Part shown: positions 8,235 through 14,660 of the stretch, in pieces
How positions within the stretch are numbered: the first letter of the stretch is position 1
How the letters are laid out: every line of letters starts with the position of its first letter
The notes under the pieces: generated by a model
The model's database searches: none
What the model was told of the DNA's origin: nothing
What the model saw: only the letters and a program-made list of their open reading frames with translations
Position numbers and translations under genes: made by a program
DNA from: CAIXMG01 sp964628065
Lineage (GTDB): Bacteria; Patescibacteriota; Minisyncoccia; Phycocordibacterales; UBA1006
Direction: 5' to 3'
DNA: 30,315 nt
NCBI GenBank assembly: GCA_964628065.1
Contig: CAZVLM010000009.1
Span: 1-30,315, forward strand

Positions 8235-9818
8235 ATGATCACACAAGAACTTACTAATTTTATCAAAGAGCAATTATCAGCGGGGAAGAGTCGGATGGAA
8301 ATTTCGGACATGCTCGTGAAGAACGGATGGAAGTCGTCTGATGTCGACGAGGGATTCGCGGCGGCTGCGCCGAGCGTCGCTCCCGTTGCTGCGCCGATCA
8401 CTGCGCCTGCGTATGTTCAGCCGGCATACGTGCAGCCTGTCTACAACCCTGTGAATATGGCGACTGCAAACGTGGCGAGCAATCCTATGCAGAGCAGCAT
8501 GCCTGATATGGTTACCGCATCGCCGCAGATGGCTCAAGTTCCGCCTAAAAAGGCATGGTTTAAATTCGTCATCGGATTTTTCGTGATCGTGGTTCTTGCG
8601 GTCGCGGGATATTTCGCATACGGTTATTACCAGGAGCATTACGCCATGAACGATGCCGCTATTGCAGGAAAGGCATTTGCGAATCTTGTCGAGGCGAAAG
8701 ACGTTTCATTCAGAGGAACCGTAACGGGATCAAGCGCCGACGTGCCCGGACTTTCTTCGGTGCTTCCCGCTTCGGATATGATGACGGCTGACGCGACGGT
8801 CGCAGGTGCGGCTACGATTCCGACGAAGGAGATGCTTTCCGTCAGCGGAAAGATCTCGCTGGATGATTCGCTCGCGGAACTGTCTCTTAAGAATCAGTCG
8901 GGACTTATCGACATCGAGGCGCGCGTCGTAAATGAAACGATCTATGTTAAGTCAGGAGCAGCGCTTCTTGGATTTCCAGGAGGGCAATGGATAAGTCTCA
9001 AGCAGGGTGAAGCTGAGCTCCCTGTGACATTGACGGCGGAGCAGGAAGCAGAGCGCGCGAAAATTATCGCAGCGCTTAAGACAGGCAAAGCGCTCGTCGT
9101 TAAGGAGTATGCCGATCAGGGAACCATGAAGCATTATTCAGTCAGCGTAAGTCCCGAAGCACTCGCGCAGATGGATGAGAATCTGGCACAGAGACTTTCG
9201 TCGCTTTCGACGAATCCAATCCAGGTTTGGATTGATCCACAGACGCTCATGATCACAAGAATCGCGGGAAGCAGCGCGTCTGGCGCAAGTGTCGATTTCA
9301 CCATCGATGGAATCAACAAGGGAATCATCGTCGAAGCTCCTGCAGAGTCGAAATCACTCGAAGATATTATGAAGGACATGTTCTCTATTGTCGAAAAAAG
9401 CGACGCAGCAGGATTGTCGAGCTTGTCTGACGTGAATTCGTCGCTCGAAGACGCGCGAACGAAAGCGATAGCTGCAAAAGCCCGAGCTATTCTTTCAAAT
9501 ATGCGTCCGCAGGCAGAGCTGTATTGGGGCAATGAAGGAAGCGGCGTTTACGGAACGTCTAACACGAAGGTCGGCGCATGTACCGGCACCGGCGCAGGTT
9601 CTATGTTTACGAGCGTGAAAGGACTTAAGGACCTTGTTTCGCAAATGGCTCAAACATTAACAAGTCCCACATTGTATAGATGTCAGTCTACAGGCGTACG
9701 ATGGGCTGTATCCGCGAAAGTCGGACCTACTGCGACAGATATTACCTGTGTCGACAGTTCAGGATATTCAGGGCCGGTAAAATTACTTACCGCATCGGAT
9801 GATGCAATTTGTGAATAA
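8235..9818 (+). CDS. Membrane protein: helical N-domain, anchor, lipoprotein-like domain and pilin-like C-terminal domain
   Basis: The protein has 527 residues in four visible parts. Residues 1-42 form a small helical cytoplasmic domain (LTNFIKEQLSAGKSRMEIS, KNGWKSSDVDEGF) of a kind common at the N-terminus of CPR membrane proteins. A Pro/Ala/Val linker with the repeat PAYVQPAYVQPVY spans about 45-105. A membrane helix lies at about 110-133 (WFKFVIGFFVIVVLAVAGYF). The outer domain at about 145-380 resembles LppX/LprG-type or DUF6612-like lipid-binding domains (GTVTGSSADV, VNETIYVKSG, QVWIDPQTLMITRI). The end, about 415-527, looks like a type IV pilin-type globular domain: a helix with ARAILSNMRPQAELYWGNEG followed by spaced cysteines (GACTG, YRCQS, WAVSAKV, ITCVDSSG). 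TATACT ends 6 bases before the ATG. The next gene starts 9 bases after the stop. Base composition is more GC-rich than in the neighbours. Confidence 0.75.
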   Translation: MITQELTNFIKEQLSAGKSRMEISDMLVKNGWKSSDVDEGFAAAAPSVAPVAAPITAPAYVQPAYVQPVYNPVNMATANVASNPMQSSMPDMVTASPQMAQVPPKKAWFKFVIGFFVIVVLAVAGYFAYGYYQEHYAMNDAAIAGKAFANLVEAKDVSFRGTVTGSSADVPGLSSVLPASDMMTADATVAGAATIPTKEMLSVSGKISLDDSLAELSLKNQSGLIDIEARVVNETIYVKSGAALLGFPGGQWISLKQGEAELPVTLTAEQEAERAKIIAALKTGKALVVKEYADQGTMKHYSVSVSPEALAQMDENLAQRLSSLSTNPIQVWIDPQTLMITRIAGSSASGASVDFTIDGINKGIIVEAPAESKSLEDIMKDMFSIVEKSDAAGLSSLSDVNSSLEDARTKAIAAKARAILSNMRPQAELYWGNEGSGVYGTSNTKVGACTGTGAGSMFTSVKGLKDLVSQMAQTLTSPTLYRCQSTGVRWAVSAKVGPTATDITCVDSSGYSGPVKLLTASDDAICE

Positions 9819-9827
9819 AACTATTTT

Positions 9828-10898
9828 ATGCAATCAACACTACAATCTCAATTTCCCCTTTCTCCAAAAAAGTTTTGGAAAAAATTTCTTCAGAGAAGAT
9901 TATTCAGGACGGTTTTTCTAATTGGTTTTATTACGGTTGCAATCAATATTGCTCGCGAAGTTCCGCAAGTAGGCACAGCATTACTTATTATTGTTGGGCT
10001 TGTACTGTTAAGTATGGTACTACATGCCTGGTACATCATTGCCTACATTAAATCATATTACTACGCTGATGAAGACGGTTTCCTTACTATTAAGAAGGGT
10101 GTATTTACCCCAACAGAAATTCATGTACAGTACAACCGAATACAGGATGTGTACGTTGATCAGGATCTTTGGGATCGAATACTTGGTATTTATGATGTTC
10201 ACATTGCAACCGCAACACAGACATCTGGAATAGAGGCGCATATCGATGGGGTGTCATTTGAAAATGCTGAAGGATTAAAGAATTTATTATTGCAACGCAT
10301 CAGGGGGATGAATACTTCTCAGGCTCCTATTGAATCTTCGGTGGCAACAGAAAATCCGATCGCGCCATCGATGGATGCTCGAAATGAAATCTCAAGTCGC
10401 GTAATGCCCCTTACAGGAGGGTGGGTAACGATGCAAATAGTACAAATAATTTCGGTATTAGGAATAATTGGATTGATGGTTGTTGCTATGTTTATTATAA
10501 GCGGAACAGGAGGAAATACTCCTGCAGACCTCAGTCAAATTCCGTATGTAATTATTGTCTTTATGGGAATAATGGTAATCGCGTTCGGCAGTATGCTTCT
10601 ATGGAAAAAGAATTATTACTTCATGTTCGCTCAAGACTTCTTTCAATATCGAACTGGCATCTTCACAACTGAAGAGAGACACATTCCTTATTCAAAAATT
10701 CAAGACGTAACAGTATCCCAGCATGTGTTTGAAAAGCTCTTCGGATTTTGGACGGTGACAGTTGAAAACGCTACACAGCAAATTCCCCGGTCGCGTGGGG
10801 CGGTGATTGTTGGACTTACAAAGGAGCAAGCAGACTATATTGCTGCAAGTGTAAGGTCTTTATTAAAACAGATGGGGAGTACGGGTTCTCAGTTATAG
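9828..10898 (+). CDS. Tandem bacterial PH-domain (bPH2, YdbS/YdbT-like) membrane protein
   Basis: The protein has 356 residues. Two hydrophobic hairpins each precede a bPH2 domain (formerly DUF304). The first domain has GFLTIKKGVFTPTEIHVQY and NRIQDVYVDQDLWDRILGIY (about residues 85-125). The second has FFQYRTGIFTTEERHIPYSK and IQDVTVSQHVFEKLFGFWTV (about 265-310). The repeated phrase 'I-P/Q-Y-x-K/R-I-Q-D-V' is the family hallmark. Membrane segments are at about 27-70 and 190-255. The cluster with the upstream membrane protein (9-base gap, no promoter between) suggests one transcript. Role is unknown for the family; envelope maintenance is a common guess. Called with high confidence for the domain, low for function. 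Confidence 0.85.
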   Translation: MQSTLQSQFPLSPKKFWKKFLQRRLFRTVFLIGFITVAINIAREVPQVGTALLIIVGLVLLSMVLHAWYIIAYIKSYYYADEDGFLTIKKGVFTPTEIHVQYNRIQDVYVDQDLWDRILGIYDVHIATATQTSGIEAHIDGVSFENAEGLKNLLLQRIRGMNTSQAPIESSVATENPIAPSMDARNEISSRVMPLTGGWVTMQIVQIISVLGIIGLMVVAMFIISGTGGNTPADLSQIPYVIIVFMGIMVIAFGSMLLWKKNYYFMFAQDFFQYRTGIFTTEERHIPYSKIQDVTVSQHVFEKLFGFWTVTVENATQQIPRSRGAVIVGLTKEQADYIAASVRSLLKQMGSTGSQL

Positions 10899-10908
10899 GA
10901 CTACCAAT

Positions 10909-10942
10909 ATAAACACACTCGGTATATACTAAGTGTGTTTAT
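10909..10942 (+). terminator. Terminator whose loop holds a -10 box
   Basis: A perfect 11-bp stem (ATAAACACACT/AGTGTGTTTAT). The 12-base loop contains TATACT (10925-10930), the best -10 candidate for the next gene, so hairpin and promoter share bases. Confidence 0.7.
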
Positions 10943-10974
10943 TACTTATGTAAAAAATTAACAAATTTAATTTC

Positions 10975-12018
10975 ATGTCATTCTACTCAAAGCATAAAAA
11001 ATCATTAGCAGTTTTCATTCCAGTCGTTGCCCTCATTTTTGCCGGAATTATTGTTGTCTCATCAAATAAGGCTGAGGTTGCCTCTCAGGGCAAAGCCGAT
11101 TTTAATACGGCAGTAAATATACAAATTCCTGCTCGATCATGTCGTTTCTCTATGGGGCCAAATGGAAGACCTGTTCCGCCTGCGCCAGCAGTTACAGTTA
11201 CGAGTCCGACAGCGAATCAGACTTTCGTATCCGGACAGTTGGTACCAGTAACATGGACACTCTGCGGAATTGCCACCAATGCTCAAGGAATACTCACTCT
11301 TACGAAGGTAAGCGGTACAGGTCAAACAACTTATGGACCTTTCGCAATCACAGGATCACAAAGTTCATTTAATGTGCCGATTGCGGCGCTTCCTGGGATT
11401 TACGATGGTGATGCAAACACTCAGTTGGGACTCTATCGCGCAACGGTTGCTTACGGTGCTACGACAGGAACTTCTGCAAATTTCTCCATTCAGCATACGA
11501 AGACAGGACTCCAAATTGTATGGGGAGCTCCGAATGGTTCTGTTACTGGAAATGATTCGGCTCGACATCAGTTGATCATGGACACCGTTGTAACTGTAAA
11601 AGCGGTTGGAGCTGATATCTACATCGACAAGGATGTTTTGAAAAACGTTCCCTTGAGCACAACAGGTGCACAGATTGCAACATTCACCCAGGGAATAAAT
11701 AATGGATCAAACCCCATGACGCCGACGGCATTTACAAGTACGTTTGTAAGCGGACCAACATTTAAACTTTCTGGGTCTCTCTTTGGTCAGCCAGCCTTCA
11801 CACAAAATGCACAGACACTTACAAATACCTACCTCTTACGAGCTGGACAACAGCAGGTCCTCGATATTAGTTCAGTTGTTCAAGTTCCACCTGGTCCTAA
11901 TTGTGCATATTCGATATTTAGCCAGTTTAGCTTTGCTCTTTCTGATATCAATGGAAATATGTCAGAACCACTTGAGCCTATGACGTATAGGTCATCAGGC
12001 GGCTGCTTTTATCAGTAA
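10975..12018 (+). CDS. Membrane-anchored surface protein, second member
   Basis: The protein has 347 residues. A basic start (YSKHKKS) leads into an uncleaved hydrophobic anchor (LAVFIPVVALIFAGIIVVSS). The domain at about 70-165 (VTVTSPTANQTFVSGQLVPV, TWTLCGIATNAQ, YRATVAYG, SANFSIQ) parallels the first domain of the protein at 6552-8144 (NGGETFTAGQTVAVKWESCQFARNAQ), so these are paralogues. The rest is beta-rich and Thr/Ser/Asn-rich. Cysteines near the end (PNCAYS, GGCFYQ) may form a disulfide outside the cell. The start is ATG at 10975 with about 38 bases of leader after the TATACT box. Likely role: surface display or adhesion. The two relatives enclose the anchored pilin-like and bPH2 proteins, forming an envelope cluster. 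Confidence 0.78.
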   Translation: MSFYSKHKKSLAVFIPVVALIFAGIIVVSSNKAEVASQGKADFNTAVNIQIPARSCRFSMGPNGRPVPPAPAVTVTSPTANQTFVSGQLVPVTWTLCGIATNAQGILTLTKVSGTGQTTYGPFAITGSQSSFNVPIAALPGIYDGDANTQLGLYRATVAYGATTGTSANFSIQHTKTGLQIVWGAPNGSVTGNDSARHQLIMDTVVTVKAVGADIYIDKDVLKNVPLSTTGAQIATFTQGINNGSNPMTPTAFTSTFVSGPTFKLSGSLFGQPAFTQNAQTLTNTYLLRAGQQQVLDISSVVQVPPGPNCAYSIFSQFSFALSDINGNMSEPLEPMTYRSSGGCFYQ

Positions 12019-12030
12019 TAGTCATTACCT

Positions 12031-12058
12031 AAAACTCCTTGACTCACAAGGGGTTTTT
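12031..12058 (+). terminator. Intrinsic terminator
   Basis: AAAACTCCTT / AAGGGGTTTT stem (one G-U pair), 7-base loop, T-rich tail. It closes the surface-protein gene. Confidence 0.8.
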
Positions 12059-12078
12059 ATTTGATCATTTCTTTAATT

Positions 12079-12115
12079 TTTCTTATACGTTTCTTGATAG
12101 TTGTCCTGGTAAGAT
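12079..12115 (+). promoter_or_regulatory. Shared leaderless promoter block, copy A
   Basis: TTTCTTATAC (12079-12088), one base, TTTCTTGATA (12090-12099), ten bases ending GG, TAAGAT (12110-12115), then 7 bases to the ATG. Copy B at 18228-18264 has the same elements at the same spacing. Ten bases between the TTGATA and TAAGAT elements is too short for a classical -35/-10 pair. Confidence 0.5.
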
Positions 12116-12122
12116 TTGCCGC

Positions 12123-12686
12123 ATGAGGAGAAATCGTAAAGGCAAAAGTCCTTTTAAGGAAAAAATATTGAGAAACCTGACTCAGCCAGAGGTGTATCTT
12201 TCTTCTGCTATCTCAAAAGTTATAAAAGGCAATCTTAATCAGGTAGCTATAGCTGAAATTCCAGATTTTGTATCAATAGATAAGAAAAGTAGGCCTTTGA
12301 TATTTAGTTACGCTACAGCAGCAAAAATTATTCGCGACCACGGAACGTTTTCGATAGAAAACTTAATAATAAGTGCTGATAGTTGGGAGTGGATCATTAA
12401 GAATATTCATAATGATCCCGATAAAATAAACTTAATAAAAAGAATTCCAGGAGGGAATAGATTTTTTCTGATTGGTGCAAACAGGGTAAATGGATATTTC
12501 ATGGTTACTTATTTTGAAATGGGATCAAAGAAAGGAAATCAATTAAAAAACCTCCTCGGAAGAGGAGATACTTTAGACCGTTCTGGAAGGACTCCTTCTG
12601 CCAAAGCAGATTCCCTTCATGTCAGCCCGCAGACGGGCGATCCAGCTGGGGGAGGTTTTCTGGGGTCAGGACGGATAGCTCAATAA
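12123..12686 (+). CDS. Putative BECR-fold (barnase/EndoU/RelE-like) RNase toxin
   Basis: The protein has 187 residues from the ATG at 12123. The start is fixed by the promoter block ending 7 bases upstream; the longer frame from 12039 would overlap the previous terminator. The body has a helix with KIIRDHGTFSIENLIISADS (residues about 60-80), then strands with GNRFFLIGANRVNGYFMVTY and FE, then QLKNLLGRGDTLDR and a Gly/Ser-rich tail (SLHVSPQTGDPAGGG). This order (H-G helix, strand pairs ending in a 'VTYFE' strand, basic loop) resembles phage-type Barnase-EndoU-ColicinE5-RelE (PBECR) nucleases, known as RNase toxins. No antitoxin gene is adjacent. Arginine codons are AGA/AGG-type, unlike the ribosomal genes next door, suggesting acquisition. 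The tail is encoded inside an inverted-repeat element (12547-12659). The assignment is pattern-based and moderate at best. Confidence 0.6.
   Translation: MRRNRKGKSPFKEKILRNLTQPEVYLSSAISKVIKGNLNQVAIAEIPDFVSIDKKSRPLIFSYATAAKIIRDHGTFSIENLIISADSWEWIIKNIHNDPDKINLIKRIPGGNRFFLIGANRVNGYFMVTYFEMGSKKGNQLKNLLGRGDTLDRSGRTPSAKADSLHVSPQTGDPAGGGFLGSGRIAQ
12547..12659. repeat. Inverted-repeat bounded, hairpin-rich segment in the toxin-like gene tail
   Basis: AAAACCTCC (12547-12555) and GGAGGTTTT (12651-12659) are perfect 9-base inverted repeats 95 bases apart. Inside are a hairpin CTCCTC-GGAA-GAGGAG and a hairpin GCCCG-CAGA-CGGGC. The segment stays in frame with the coding region. It could be a small palindromic (MITE- or REP-like) insertion or part of the gene. 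Confidence 0.5.
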
Positions 12687-12702
12687 TAGCAAAAGAGAGT
12701 AA

Positions 12703-12731
12703 TTGACACAACCTTAATTATTTGCTACATT
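12703..12731 (+). promoter_or_regulatory. Ribosomal operon promoter
   Basis: TTGACA (12703-12708), exactly 17 bases, then TGC-TACATT (hexamer 12726-12731, extended -10). It points at the rpsN-secY operon. Transcription should start near 12738, inside the 5' arm of the hairpin at 12732-12756. Confidence 0.75.
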
Positions 12732-12759
12732 AAGCAGGCACATTTTGTGCTTGCTTTTT
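12732..12759 (+). promoter_or_regulatory. Hairpin plus T-run at the transcript 5' end
   Basis: An 11-bp stem (AAGCAGGCACA / TGTGCTTGCTT, one G-U pair), 3-base loop, then TTT. It directly abuts the ribosomal promoter. It could be an attenuator, a 5' stabiliser or the terminator of the upstream gene. Confidence 0.5.
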
Positions 12760-12936
12760 CGATGGTTCTCATCCATACACCTCCATTTGGGCCTTGTGTT
12801 TCAAGACTTATATGAAAATGTGTGTGATATGGCTCCGTCTGACAAAGGAATATTATTATTTAACGTACCCTCACTGTTCGAAATCCTCCTCTTTTAGAGG
12901 AGGTGCCCGAAGGGCGGAGGAGTATATTACTTTCAC
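12760..12936 (+). promoter_or_regulatory. Leader of the ribosomal operon with alternative Shine-Dalgarno hairpins
   Basis: No gene is seen in this stretch. Near its end are hairpin 1, CCTCCTC-tttta-GAGGAGG (12885-12903), hairpin 2, GCCC-gaa-GGGC (12905-12915), and the Shine-Dalgarno GGAGGAG (12916-12922), 14 bases before the rpsN ATG. CTCCTC in the 5' arm of hairpin 1 is also complementary to GAGGAG of the Shine-Dalgarno, so the leader can fold in two exclusive ways. This resembles translational autoregulation of ribosomal operons, but could also be a REP-like palindrome. Confidence 0.5.
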
Positions 12937-12989
12937 ATGGCTAAAACATCAGTATTAGCGCGCAATGAAAAACGACGAAAGTTGATCGA
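12937..12989 (+). pseudogene. rpsN: Duplicate start of rpsN at a contig end (assembly artefact)
   Basis: The first codons of the S14 gene end at the N run. Bases 12935-12989 are identical to 13090-13144 (55 bases), which is the pattern left when two contigs sharing a 55-mer overlap are scaffolded with N instead of being merged. It is not a second gene. Confidence 0.85.
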
Positions 12990-13089
12990 NNNNNNNNNNN
13001 NNNNNNNNNNNNNNNNNNNNNNNNNNNNNNNNNNNNNNNNNNNNNNNNNNNNNNNNNNNNNNNNNNNNNNNNNNNNNNNNNNNNNNNNN
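12990..13089. other. Scaffold gap of 100 N that is probably not real
   Basis: Exactly 100 N between two copies of the same 55-base sequence. The true sequence most likely joins 12989 directly to 13145. Confidence 0.9.
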
Positions 13090-13091
13090 AC

Positions 13092-13361
13092 ATGGCTAAA
13101 ACATCAGTATTAGCGCGCAATGAAAAACGACGAAAGTTGATCGAGAAGTACGCTGCGAAACGAGCGGCTTTGAAGGCAGCTGGAGACCTTGAAGGACTTC
13201 AGAAACTTCCAAAGAACTCTTCACCAACACGTTATAAAAATCGATGCGCGATCACAGGTCGTTCAAACGGATACCTCCGAGATTTCGGACTATCTCGTAT
13301 TAAATTTCGAGAACTTGCTAACGAAGGGAAAATTCCCGGCGTTCGAAAGTCATCTTGGTAA
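13092..13361 (+). CDS. rpsN: Ribosomal protein S14 (uS14)
   Basis: The protein has 89 residues. It carries the family signature NRCAITGRSNGYLRDFGLSR (residues about 51-70) and the conserved end GKIPGVRKSSW. There are no CxxC pairs, so it is the zinc-free type, slightly shorter than the 101-residue E. coli form. S14 binds the 3' domain of 16S rRNA in the small-subunit head. It is the first gene of the operon here; the usual upstream genes (L14, L24, L5) are not present. It alone has a strong Shine-Dalgarno, seen on the left contig at 12916-12922. S8 follows after 6 bases. Confidence 0.95.
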   Translation: MAKTSVLARNEKRRKLIEKYAAKRAALKAAGDLEGLQKLPKNSSPTRYKNRCAITGRSNGYLRDFGLSRIKFRELANEGKIPGVRKSSW

Positions 13362-13367
13362 TCATAT

Positions 13368-13754
13368 ATGGACAGAAAAGCAAACTTGTTGATCTCTCTT
13401 AAAAACGGAGGAAACGCAGGGAAAGAAACAATTACCGTTCCTTACTCTAATTTCACCGGAGAAATCGCAAAAGTCCTTTTTAACGCAGGCTACGTTGCAT
13501 CATATGCAAAGAAGTCACGAGCGAAAGGAGACGTATTGGAAGTTGGAGTATTGTATGTAGATACAAAACCCCGAATCCATGACGTAAAATTAGTTTCAAA
13601 ATCTTCACGACGAGTTTATTTCGGAGTGCATGATGTGAAGCAGGTTAAAAACGGTCGAGGACTTTTGGTGCTTTCAACGCCGAAGGGAATTCTAACAGGA
13701 GACGAGGCGCGCAAAGAACACGTAGGTGGAGAAGCGCTCTTCGAAATCTGGTAA
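13368..13754 (+). CDS. rpsH: Ribosomal protein S8 (uS8)
   Basis: The protein has 128 residues. The N-terminal domain contains KETITVPYSNFTGEIAKVLF and AGYVASY; the C-terminal domain contains RRVYFGVHDVKQVKNGRGLL, STPKGILTGDEARKEHVGGE and the end LFEIW. In many bacteria the second half reads 'STSxGvmTdxeAr'; here it is STPKGILTGDEAR, a fit. S8 binds the central domain of 16S rRNA and, in E. coli, represses the spc operon by binding its mRNA. The 6-base spacer to S14 carries no Shine-Dalgarno. Length is normal. Confidence 0.95.
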   Translation: MDRKANLLISLKNGGNAGKETITVPYSNFTGEIAKVLFNAGYVASYAKKSRAKGDVLEVGVLYVDTKPRIHDVKLVSKSSRRVYFGVHDVKQVKNGRGLLVLSTPKGILTGDEARKEHVGGEALFEIW

Positions 13755-13760
13755 TACTAT

Positions 13761-14294
13761 ATGTCACGATTAGCAAAAACACCCATCGAAATTACACAGG
13801 GAACAACCGTTGATGTGTCAGGAGACACAGTAACGATTAAGGGTCCTAAGGGAGAATTGGTGAAAACCTTTCGCCCTGAAGTTTCAGTGGAAGTAAAAGA
13901 CAATACTATCGTCCTTACGCCGAACGGCGACAATGTATTTATTCGAAGTCTTTGGGGAACTATCGGTTCACATGTTCGAAACATGATGGAAGGAGTTACC
14001 AAGGGATTTGAAAAGAAAATCGTCCTCGAAGGAGTAGGATACAAGTCAGCAGTAGCAGGAACATCTCTTGACCTTGCACTTGGATTCTCTCACCCTGTAA
14101 AGGTTGCAATTCCAGCAGGACTTACGGTTACTGCGGAGAAAAACATTATTACGATTTCTGGAATTGACAAAGAAGTGGTCGGTCAGTTCGCAGCATACGT
14201 ACGATCTCTTAAGAAGCCTGAACCTTACAAAGGAAAAGGATTCCACTATGAAGGTGAAGTGATCCGACGAAAGCAAGGAAAGAAGTCTGCATAA
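13761..14294 (+). CDS. rplF: Ribosomal protein L6 (uL6)
   Basis: The protein has 177 residues. It starts MSRLAKTPIEI and has both L6 repeats; the second holds the signature EVVGQFAAYVRSLKKPEPYK and GKGFHYEGEVIRRKQGKKSA (about residues 135-177). L6 sits at the base of the L7/L12 stalk near the sarcin-ricin loop. Spacer from S8 is 6 bases (ACTAT-like, no Shine-Dalgarno). Length is normal. Confidence 0.96.
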   Translation: MSRLAKTPIEITQGTTVDVSGDTVTIKGPKGELVKTFRPEVSVEVKDNTIVLTPNGDNVFIRSLWGTIGSHVRNMMEGVTKGFEKKIVLEGVGYKSAVAGTSLDLALGFSHPVKVAIPAGLTVTAEKNIITISGIDKEVVGQFAAYVRSLKKPEPYKGKGFHYEGEVIRRKQGKKSA

Positions 14295-14303
14295 TACTTA
14301 TTT

Positions 14304-14654
14304 ATGAAACACACAAACATTTCAAGTCAGAAGCGAGAACGACGACACAAGCGCATCCGCGCTCGAGTTTCGGGAACCGCAGAACGACCACGACTTGCCG
14401 TATTTCGGTCAAACAAATTCATCTATGCTCAGCTTATTGACGACGTAGCAGCGCGAACACTTTGTTCAGCGAGCGACATCAAATCAACAAAGGGAACAAA
14501 GATTGAGCGAGCGACAGCGATCGGCGCAGAACTTGCTGAAAAAGCAAAGAAGCAAAACATTACTACTGTGGTATTTGATCGAGGTGGATTCCGATTCACA
14601 GGTCGCGTCAAAACACTTGCTGACAGCGCACGCGCTGCAGGTCTCATCTTCTAA
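14304..14654 (+). CDS. rplR: Ribosomal protein L18 (uL18)
   Basis: The protein has 116 residues, starting MKHTNISSQKRERRHKRIRA, with RPRLAVFRSNKFIYAQLIDD and the C-terminal FDRGGFRFTGRVKTLADSAR typical of L18. It binds 5S rRNA together with L5. The spacer after L6 is 9 bases, AT-rich and without a Shine-Dalgarno. Confidence 0.96.
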   Translation: MKHTNISSQKRERRHKRIRARVSGTAERPRLAVFRSNKFIYAQLIDDVAARTLCSASDIKSTKGTKIERATAIGAELAEKAKKQNITTVVFDRGGFRFTGRVKTLADSARAAGLIF

Positions 14655-14660
14655 ATCATT

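Noticed and set aside
12870..12900. tRNA gene suggested by TGTTCGAAATCC
   Set aside because: The T-loop-like string has no pairing T stem, no CCA-end context and no D or anticodon arm around it.
12937..12989. A second rpsN gene or tandem duplication
   Set aside because: The repeat is exactly 55 bases and touches an exactly 100-base N run, the pattern of an unmerged contig overlap.
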